Shown: piece after piece, positions 5,258 to 9,825 of the stretch
Numbering within the stretch: the stretch's first letter is position 1
How the letters are laid out: each line of letters starts with the position of its first letter
Source: JABDOU01 sp041609995
Lineage (GTDB): Bacteria; Actinomycetota; Acidimicrobiia; Spongiisociales; SHLN01
Assembly (NCBI GenBank): GCA_041609995.1
Contig: JBFIPU010000096.1
Coordinates: 1-9,825, forward strand
DNA: 9,825 bases
Direction of reading: 5' to 3'
Notes under the pieces: generated by a model
Seen by the model: only the letters and a program-made list of their open reading frames with translations
Database searches by the model: none
Told to the model about the DNA's origin: nothing
Program-made: the position numbers and the translations under genes

Positions 5258-7888
5258 TCAGGGAATGAAGTCGAACATCGAAACGAAGTCACTATTGCCG
5301 GCGTAATCGAAGACGACCAACTCCGCGTACAGGCCGGTTCCCGACGCGAGCGGCTCGAATCCGAACTCCATCGTGTCGAGATCTGCATACAGCCCGACGT
5401 CGCTGGTCACGATCCACTCGGAGCTTCCGTCCGGATATTGGTTGAGCAGCACCGGAAAGATCAATCCAAATGGGTCGGCCGCGAGTTCTCCGTAAGTGCC
5501 GCTCTCATCTACCCGATAGTAGGTAGCCGTGAGAATCGTTCCGTCGGTGTCGACGACCAGCGAAAGCATCACCGGTTCCGTCACCGATGCCCCCGGCGCG
5601 AGGTAGTCGACGGGTATGTCCACGAACGCCAAACCGGTCTCGGAATCGAATGTCAACACCAGGTAGGCAAACGCGCTGTCGATGCCGTCCGACAACGTCA
5701 AGGCGGTGAGGTCGTAGATGGCGGCCGCCAGGCCCGATCCGTCTTGGGCGATCTCGCCCGGTTCTTCACCGAGGAAGATCACCGACCCATCGGACTCGTC
5801 GAGCACACCGTAGAAGACCACCGCCTCTGTCAGATTGGCGGTCGTGGCCGGGTCGAGAGTGCCGAAGATGTTCAGCCCGTCAACATCGAAGAAGTAGTCC
5901 GCCGCGCCGTCGGGATTGGTGAACCGTGGCCACTCGCCTGTCGGTATGGTCGACCCTGCGGCGTAGTACTCGTCGAGCACGTCGGGCCAAGTTGTGACCA
6001 CATCCAGCAGCAGGTACTCCGGGCGAAGGTCACGCTCGAACTCGGGGAAATACACGCTGAGCCCGGTGGCCTCGGCGGTAGCCGGACCATTCACGTATGC
6101 GAGGACCATCGCGTCGAGGGCTGTGAGGGTATCGACCGCCGCTTGTTCGAAGGCCGGTTCGGCTCCCCCGATACCCGCGACCAGCAACCCGAGATCGGTC
6201 ATGTTGCTGTCAAAGGCTGGATCGGGATTGCGCCCAAAGCTGAGCGTCGTGCTGCGAACTTCTCCAAACACGGGGGCAAACACAGTCGGCTGGGTGGCGA
6301 GGGGCACCGAGAGCGCCGCCAAACCTGCTTCGACCTCCCCCACTCGACCGAGATCGAGCAGCGACAGCGTGATCGCCTCATGCGTGCCGGCAGCCACCGC
6401 CTGAGCCGCATAGCCATCGATCAAAGAAAGCCCCAGATCGATCGGCGTCGCATTGGTCGTTGTCGTCAGGACGTCGACAAAGCGATAGTCCCACCCATGT
6501 CCCGGTTCGAGTTCCTGTGAGGCGAGCATGTAATCGGCCAGGCCATCCATGGCGCTTGCGACTTCATACGTGGCCATGAGGCACGCGTCGAAACCGACGA
6601 AATCGACCTGCCCGACCCCGGTGCGCGCCAACCCTTCAGCCAGGCCAAACTCGATCTCAGCCAGGGTCAAGACGTCCTCGCCGTCGGTCTCATCCGGCCC
6701 CATGCCGGGCCAGCCGGCTCCGTGATCCCACATGATCACTGCGTAGTTGTCGGCTGGGTAGGCGCCGATCCCGAATTCGATGAAATCGGCGAGAACATTG
6801 GGGTCGCCCATGTTGATCTCGCCGACCGGTTCGGTCACCTCGATGAACTCGTCACGAGCAACGTAGAGGACTTTTGCGTCTTCCCAATCCCCCAGGTTGC
6901 CCACGCCGCCCACCGCGTAGCCGGGATGCCGGTCCACGAGCGCCAAGATGTTCATCCGGCTGGACGAGCCCACCGCCGCCATCTCCGCCAGATCATCGAG
7001 CGCGAAGGGCTCGAGATTGGTATCTGCCATCATGTAGACGAGGACCGTCCAGGTCTCCGAGGAAGCCGATGGCCCGAAGTTTCCGGCCACCGGGAGCAGC
7101 GAGGGCTCGCCGAACGGGATCTCCAGGTCGGCGAAACCCTGTCGATTCTCGAACGAGAGGTAGAAGCGGGAATCACCGGGCCGGAAGATACCGACGGTGT
7201 CGTCGCCGTCGCGATCCCAATCTCCTGCAACGATCCGGTCGGACGGCTCCCCATAGAAGAACGAGTTGTCGGTGGGGGCGACGCCGCTCTGAGCAGGGAT
7301 GGTGTCGGTGAAGTACACGAAGCCGGTCGATTCGCGGTAGAGACCAACGGTATCGACACCGTCTCCGTTGAAGTCGCCGGCAAACGGCCGATCGCCGGGG
7401 ATCCCGAAGAAGAAGGAAACGTCAGCCGGGCGGGTGCCGAGAGAGTTGGAGAGGTACACCGTTCCTTGCCGGTAGATCCCAAACGTGTCGCAGCCGTCGT
7501 TGTCCCAATCGCCGGCGACGGGAATGTCCCCCGGGATGCCATAGAAGAATTCCAGCTCGCCCACGCCGAAGTCGTTCGAGTTGCGCAGGTAGATGAACCC
7601 GTTCGATTCCCGATACATGGCAACGGTGTCGATGCCATCGCAGTCCCAGTCCCCCATGAGCGGGGTGTCACCCGGGGTTCCATAGAAGAACGAGTCGATG
7701 GTCCCGTCGGAGTATCGCAACGTCCACTTGCCCTGAGCCGGATCGAAGAGCGCGAGGTCCGGATCCTGGACGGTTTGGGCGGCCGCCGGACCGGCCGCCG
7801 CCAAGATCAGAACGCTCGTGAACAGAATGATCGCTAGCGGCCACAACACTCTGGCCCGGATCTGCGAACGGCTTTGGACATCTCCCAC
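5258..7888 (-). CDS. Secreted clostripain-like (C11) cysteine protease with N-terminal FG-GAP-like repeats
   Basis: A predicted extracellular endopeptidase of 876 residues. Clostripain itself cuts after arginine and needs calcium; the specificity here is unknown. The signal peptide (about 1-37) has basic residues, the hydrophobic run LAIILFTSVLILAAA and a PAAA cleavage region. Residues 40-272 hold four clear GDWDxDGxDTVGxYR repeats plus degenerate flanking copies, like FG-GAP/propeller blades with DxDxDG calcium loops. The C11 domain (about 277-643) starts TWTVLVYMMADTNLE and carries the catalytic histidine in MWDHGAGW (H389) and the catalytic cysteine in GFDACLM (C436), then GLSVYFPEF. Residues 649-876 are a beta-rich domain of unknown role. 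I chose GTG 7886-7888 because AGGGGAG lies five bases upstream. The longer frame from GTG 7922-7924 has no ribosome-binding site; ATG 7901-7903 has only a weak one. The gene lies 188 bases upstream of the surface protein gene, on the same strand. It has no LPXTG or membrane anchor, so it is probably released. Confidence 0.92.
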   Translation of the reverse strand: MGDVQSRSQIRARVLWPLAIILFTSVLILAAAGPAAAQTVQDPDLALFDPAQGKWTLRYSDGTIDSFFYGTPGDTPLMGDWDCDGIDTVAMYRESNGFIYLRNSNDFGVGELEFFYGIPGDIPVAGDWDNDGCDTFGIYRQGTVYLSNSLGTRPADVSFFFGIPGDRPFAGDFNGDGVDTVGLYRESTGFVYFTDTIPAQSGVAPTDNSFFYGEPSDRIVAGDWDRDGDDTVGIFRPGDSRFYLSFENRQGFADLEIPFGEPSLLPVAGNFGPSASSETWTVLVYMMADTNLEPFALDDLAEMAAVGSSSRMNILALVDRHPGYAVGGVGNLGDWEDAKVLYVARDEFIEVTEPVGEINMGDPNVLADFIEFGIGAYPADNYAVIMWDHGAGWPGMGPDETDGEDVLTLAEIEFGLAEGLARTGVGQVDFVGFDACLMATYEVASAMDGLADYMLASQELEPGHGWDYRFVDVLTTTTNATPIDLGLSLIDGYAAQAVAAGTHEAITLSLLDLGRVGEVEAGLAALSVPLATQPTVFAPVFGEVRSTTLSFGRNPDPAFDSNMTDLGLLVAGIGGAEPAFEQAAVDTLTALDAMVLAYVNGPATAEATGLSVYFPEFERDLRPEYLLLDVVTTWPDVLDEYYAAGSTIPTGEWPRFTNPDGAADYFFDVDGLNIFGTLDPATTANLTEAVVFYGVLDESDGSVIFLGEEPGEIAQDGSGLAAAIYDLTALTLSDGIDSAFAYLVLTFDSETGLAFVDIPVDYLAPGASVTEPVMLSLVVDTDGTILTATYYRVDESGTYGELAADPFGLIFPVLLNQYPDGSSEWIVTSDVGLYADLDTMEFGFEPLASGTGLYAELVVFDYAGNSDFVSMFDFIP
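7073..7771 (-). repeat. FG-GAP/propeller-like repeats within the protease gene
   Basis: Repeats of about 45-55 residues share the frame FFYGxPGDxPxAGDWDxDGxDTxGxYR. Four intact acidic loops are seen: DWDCDGIDT, DWDNDGCDT, DFNGDGVDT and DWDRDGDDT. Each fits the DxDxDG calcium-binding pattern of FG-GAP/VCBS propeller blades. A fifth copy ends in PVAGNFG and has lost the acidic loop, and a first partial copy begins PDLALFDPAQGKW. Similar repeats are common in secreted actinobacterial proteins. A small beta propeller, or part of one, is the likely fold. Confidence 0.82.
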
Positions 7889-7893
7889 AGCAA

Positions 7894-7900
7894 CTCCCCT
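7894..7900 (-). promoter_or_regulatory. Ribosome-binding site deciding the protease start
   Basis: On the minus strand AGGGGAG is followed by five bases (ttgct) and then GTG at 7886-7888. It is the strongest ribosome-binding match near the gene. It lies inside the longer open frame, which argues against the upstream GTG. Confidence 0.7.
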
Positions 7901-7974
7901 CATTGTCCTGCGCACGGCAATCACCGAGCCAGATCCGAAGCTAGCAACGCCTAGGAGACCCGGGATTGGTTTAT

Positions 7975-8002
7975 TTTCTATCTAGAGATCGGGGAAATTC
8001 AG
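7975..8002 (-). promoter_or_regulatory. AT-rich candidate promoter of the protease gene
   Basis: On the minus strand CTGAAT (7997-8002) and TAGAAA (7975-7980) are 16 bases apart, inside a short AT-rich island (gatagaaaataaacc) that stands out from the GC-rich surroundings. The -35 match is poor. Placement 87 bases before the start codon is reasonable, but the call is weak. Confidence 0.25.
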
Positions 8003-8024
8003 TCCCATGTGGGCCGTTCGCTGG

Positions 8025-8052
8025 GCCCGAACTTGGAGAGTTGTTTCGGGGC
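8025..8052 (-). terminator. Candidate terminator hairpin after the DsrE-like gene
   Basis: On the minus strand, starting 10 bases past the stop codon, GCCCCGAA pairs with TTCGGGC (one bulged C) around a 13-base loop. It is followed by a second short pairing, GGGCC with GGCCC. No T run follows. GC-rich hairpins without a T run are sometimes terminators in actinobacteria, so this is possible but unproven. Confidence 0.3.
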
Positions 8053-8062
8053 TTGGTTCAGA

Positions 8063-8719
8063 TCATGCGTAGATAGTGGTGTCTGCCTCGTCCATGATTG
8101 CCATGAAGGTGAGGTATTCCACCAGGGGAACGTCGTCGAAGATGAGGTCGTCCCGGTCAACCTTGAAGCGCTGCATCGAGGGTCCGCACAGGTAGATGTG
8201 GGCACCCAGGTTGCGCAACTGCCCAAGCTTGTCTTGGGCGGCAATGTGGCCACTCTTGGCCATTCCGGCGGCCGCAAACCGTGTGATGGGCCTGGCCCAT
8301 CCCCCCATCCTGGGTTGGTAGCCACGCCGCAACACGCGCACGGCAGGGCCCTGAAAGTAGACATGGACGTCGATGCCCTCGAGAGCAGCAGCCAACGCGA
8401 ATCCGAGTGGAGAGAGAAGCTCTTCGAGCCCGGCATTGGAGATGACCATGGCCAGCTTCGTGCCCTTGGCCCGACCATGGCCTTTCTCGACGAGGAAGCG
8501 AAGCCCATCACGGATCGATTCGGTATCCACCATCCTGTGGCCGACACTACGACACCAAGCGTCAATGTCCGATCGGAATGGATCGAAATCGTCGGTCAGG
8601 ATTTCGAGCACGTCCCCTTCGGCCATACCTTCCAGTTCGGTGGCCGCGTCGTAGACGACAAACGTTGTAATGGTCTTGCCTCGTCGATCCAAGGTCCGCT
8701 GGGCGGTGACGGTTCGCAT
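8063..8719 (-). CDS. TusA-like/DsrE-like fusion protein lacking the TusA CPxP motif
   Basis: A cytoplasmic protein of 218 residues that looks like a sulfur-carrier relative. The N-terminal part (about 5-80) follows the TusA pattern: TLDRRG, then GDVLEILTDD, then DIDAWCRSVGH and RFLVEKG. However, the sulfur-carrying CPxP motif expected just after LDRRG is replaced by ITTF (residues 17-20), so the usual active cysteine is missing. The C-terminal part (about 86-218) fits the DsrE/DsrF/DsrE2-like fold: KLAMVISNAG, VHVYFQGPAV and IYLCGPSM, with C178 at the position where these families often carry an active cysteine, then a C-terminal helix (VEYLTFMAIMDEAD). I chose ATG 8717-8719 because AAGGAG lies eight bases upstream. 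A GTG at 8726-8728 overlaps that site and is unlikely. The fold assignment is good; the sulfur-transfer role is inferred from families in sulfur oxidation and tRNA thiolation. No other sulfur gene is visible. Confidence 0.85.
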   Translation of the reverse strand: MRTVTAQRTLDRRGKTITTFVVYDAATELEGMAEGDVLEILTDDFDPFRSDIDAWCRSVGHRMVDTESIRDGLRFLVEKGHGRAKGTKLAMVISNAGLEELLSPLGFALAAALEGIDVHVYFQGPAVRVLRRGYQPRMGGWARPITRFAAAGMAKSGHIAAQDKLGQLRNLGAHIYLCGPSMQRFKVDRDDLIFDDVPLVEYLTFMAIMDEADTTIYA

Positions 8720-8727
8720 CGCAATCA

Positions 8728-8733
8728 CTCCTT
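8728..8733 (-). promoter_or_regulatory. Ribosome-binding site deciding the DsrE-like gene start
   Basis: On the minus strand AAGGAG is followed by eight bases and ATG at 8717-8719. The upstream GTG shares its first base with this site, so it cannot use it. Confidence 0.65.
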
Positions 8734-8771
8734 GCAGCTCGTGGGCGGTCCCGCTATGGGTTCATCGTGGA

Positions 8772-8798
8772 CCGTACGGACCGGGCTCATCGCCCGGT
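8772..8798 (-). promoter_or_regulatory. Stacked palindromes upstream of the DsrE-like gene
   Basis: The palindrome CCGTACGG (8772-8779) directly abuts a perfect inverted repeat, ACCGGGC (8780-8786) and GCCCGGT (8792-8798), with a five-base loop. The pair lies about 50-80 bases before the start codon. It could be an operator, a leader hairpin or a terminator for the gene to the right. No clear -10 or -35 is visible beside it. Confidence 0.4.
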
Positions 8799-8823
8799 AG
8801 AGGCGTAAGACAGATTTTGGACC

Positions 8824-8846
8824 TCGACGGCTTCGAGGGCCGTCGA
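8824..8846 (-). terminator. Strong hairpin downstream of the DUF6518-like gene
   Basis: TCGACGGC (8824-8831) and GCCGTCGA (8839-8846) form a perfect eight-base stem with a seven-base loop, about 60 bases past the TAG stop of the membrane protein gene. On the minus strand it is followed by ggtccaaaatctgtcttac, which has only scattered Ts. It is the best terminator candidate in the window, and separates this gene from the DsrE-like gene. Confidence 0.5.
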
Positions 8847-8900
8847 CGCTTTCGCTGAAGGCCTATCGCCTAGCTCTGGGTGCGTCGGTGGGTCTCCGGT

Positions 8901-8918
8901 TCGCCTAGGAATAGGCGA
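8901..8918 (-). other. Perfect inverted repeat over the stop codon of the DUF6518-like gene
   Basis: TCGCCTA (8901-8907) and TAGGCGA (8912-8918) form a seven-base stem with a four-base loop (ggaa). The stem includes the TAG stop at 8905-8907. A further direct copy of TCGCCTAG lies at 8866-8873. It could help end transcription or protect the mRNA end, or be chance. Confidence 0.4.
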
Positions 8919-9579
8919 TGTTGTTGGCGGTCTGAATGATGGTGGGGGCGATCAAGACTGCGGGGATTGTGAGGGCGATGACCAGGCGGCGGGACCTCGA
9001 TGTCGACGGAATGAGAGCCACGATGGTGAGGGCGACGGCGATGTCGACCAGGGCCTGAACCGGGCGGAGCCTGATCTGTTCTGGAAGCGCACTTTGAAAG
9101 TGCAGCACGTATTGACGAAGAGGCCCGCTGGAGAGCATCAGCCCCGCATAGATCGCAGGGACCACGGACGCCCACCATCGCGGGCTCGAGTGGGACCAGT
9201 GCAAGAGCGCTGCTGAAATCGGGGCGAGGGTGAGGCCGGCCACGAGCCAGATGAGTTCTTCCCGGGCGCTGCCGAACCCCAGTACCAGACGGGCATATGC
9301 GTAATAGCCAAGCGTCAGCGACATGAAGAAGGCTGTGGCCACCCCGGCTGCGACCGGCGGTCCCGGGGCTCGCACGCTGATCACAACGATGACCAACATC
9401 CAAATGGCCGGATACGTGCCGAGGTCGTTCAGCCACCCAACTTGCGTCTCGTCTGCCATCTTCGCCAACACGCCGCTCACCGCGCCGAGCACCACCGCGG
9501 CTGAAAGCACGCCTGCTCGATCACCGATCCGAGAGGTCGGGGCAGAATCTGTGCTCATCGCGGCCGGTCGCATCGACAT
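8905..9579 (-). CDS. Seven-segment integral membrane protein, probably DUF6518 family
   Basis: A small polytopic membrane protein of 224 residues with no known biochemical role. After a hydrophilic N-end, hydrophobic segments lie at about 23-41, 55-69, 75-100, 109-127, 135-152, 174-191 and 198-217. The first loop carries MADETQVGWLNDLGTYPAIW (41-60), and segment three carries a GYYAYA motif. These match my recollection of the actinobacterial DUF6518 group, but I could not check this. There is no enzyme motif and no obvious transporter signature. The ATG at 9577-9579 has AAAGGAG six bases upstream; the second ATG (9571-9573) is too far from it. The gene lies 77 bases after the right-hand SRPBCC-like gene on the same strand and may be co-transcribed with it or use its own weak promoter. 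A membrane protein is certain; the family name is moderately sure. Confidence 0.78.
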   Translation of the reverse strand: MSMRPAAMSTDSAPTSRIGDRAGVLSAAVVLGAVSGVLAKMADETQVGWLNDLGTYPAIWMLVIVVISVRAPGPPVAAGVATAFFMSLTLGYYAYARLVLGFGSAREELIWLVAGLTLAPISAALLHWSHSSPRWWASVVPAIYAGLMLSSGPLRQYVLHFQSALPEQIRLRPVQALVDIAVALTIVALIPSTSRSRRLVIALTIPAVLIAPTIIQTANNIAYS

Positions 9580-9585
9580 CGAGGA

Positions 9586-9592
9586 CTCCTTT
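9586..9592 (-). promoter_or_regulatory. Ribosome-binding site of the DUF6518-like gene
   Basis: On the minus strand AAAGGAG is followed by six bases (tcctcg) and ATG at 9577-9579. It supports the first of two nearby ATG codons as the start. Confidence 0.7.
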
Positions 9593-9627
9593 CTCCCCGA
9601 CCATCTCTGCGTCAGGCCGGGGTCAGC

Positions 9628-9655
9628 GGTCTACCACGTGCCAAACGATGTCGAA
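9628..9655 (-). promoter_or_regulatory. Weak candidate promoter of the DUF6518-like gene
   Basis: On the minus strand TTCGAC (9650-9655) and TAGACC (9628-9633) are 16 bases apart, in the 77-base gap after the SRPBCC-like gene. Both boxes are only partial matches to consensus. Read-through from the gene to the right is an equally good explanation. Confidence 0.22.
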
Positions 9656-9656
9656 T

Positions 9657-9825
9657 TTACCGCGAGCCAAGACCGTTTGAAACCACGAAATCAGCCAGGC
9701 CTTTCATTCCGTTGACGAAGATGTTGTCGCCCACGATGTGGTCCATCCGCTCTTCGTCACCCGGCCGAACACCGAACTCGGCGGTCCAGGACGAGAACGT
9801 CTGGTTGCCCTCGGTGACGGGTTGC
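9657..9825 (-). CDS. C-terminus of a probable SRPBCC-fold protein (cut by right edge)
   Basis: The frame is open from the right edge to a TAA stop at 9657-9659, giving 55 visible residues. They read like the end of a SRPBCC (START/polyketide-cyclase-like) protein. A TFSSWTAEFGV stretch fits the last beta strand, and a long amphipathic helix follows (about MDHIVGDNIFVNGMKGLADF), ending VVSNGLGSR. In this fold the C-terminal helix closes a hydrophobic ligand pocket. The codon use and the hydrophobic pattern both support a real gene. The start, the full length and the ligand are outside the window. The fold is judged from pattern alone, so another alpha/beta protein is possible. Confidence 0.68.
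   Translation of the reverse strand, partial: QPVTEGNQTFSSWTAEFGVRPGDEERMDHIVGDNIFVNGMKGLADFVVSNGLGSR

Noticed and set aside
5138..6520. A 460-codon + strand open frame opposite the protease gene, and another at 6722-7837
   Set aside because: The opposite strand has a clear C11 protease with catalytic motifs and a signal peptide. The + frames give Arg/Gly/His-rich sequence without recognisable domains.
8009..8800. A 263-codon + strand open frame opposite the DsrE-like gene
   Set aside because: The minus strand encodes recognisable TusA-like and DsrE-like motifs with a good ribosome-binding site. The + frame has no domain pattern.

Overview
The window is high-GC DNA carrying six genes. One gene on the + strand runs in across the left edge. 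The other five lie on the - strand, and the last of these runs out across the right edge. The base composition, frequent GTG starts, a secreted protein with GDWDxDGxDT-type repeats, an LPATG-ended surface protein and a small actinobacterial-type membrane protein suggest an actinomycete, probably near the class Acidimicrobiia. That placement is an inference from gene style; the window has no rRNA or other phylogenetic marker. I see no tRNA, CRISPR array, insertion sequence, phage gene or integration site.

Layout. Positions 2-559 (+) hold the ATPase end of a sensor histidine kinase. It converges, across a 22-base gap, with a very large - strand gene (582-5069). That gene encodes an exported protein of 1495 residues: signal peptide, an N-terminal domain I cannot assign, twelve tandem cadherin-like/VCBS-like repeats, a putative Ig-like domain and a C-terminal LPATG cell-wall sorting signal. 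Upstream on the same strand is a secreted clostripain-like (C11) cysteine protease with an N-terminal set of FG-GAP/propeller-like calcium-motif repeats (5258-7888). Next come a TusA-like/DsrE-like fusion protein (8063-8719), a seven-segment membrane protein probably of the DUF6518 group (8905-9579), and the C-terminus of a likely SRPBCC-fold protein (9657-9825).

How they may work together. The protease and the anchored repeat protein form an exported, co-directional pair, and both are rich in predicted calcium sites. A role in surface adhesion or matrix formation, with the protease processing surface or external proteins, is plausible but unproven. The sulfur-carrier-like protein and the two genes to its right show no evident link to that pair. 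Every - strand gene has its own intergenic region with hairpins or candidate promoter motifs, so they need not form one operon.

Start sites. The ribosome-binding sites favour starts inside the longest open frames for the protease (GTG at 7886-7888) and the DsrE-like gene (ATG at 8717-8719). No gap between genes exceeds 300 bases. I did not find a convincing wholly new system. The points most worth a second look are the sulfur-carrier domain that has lost its CPxP cysteine motif, the strictly paired cysteines of the giant surface protein, and the protease-propeller fusion.
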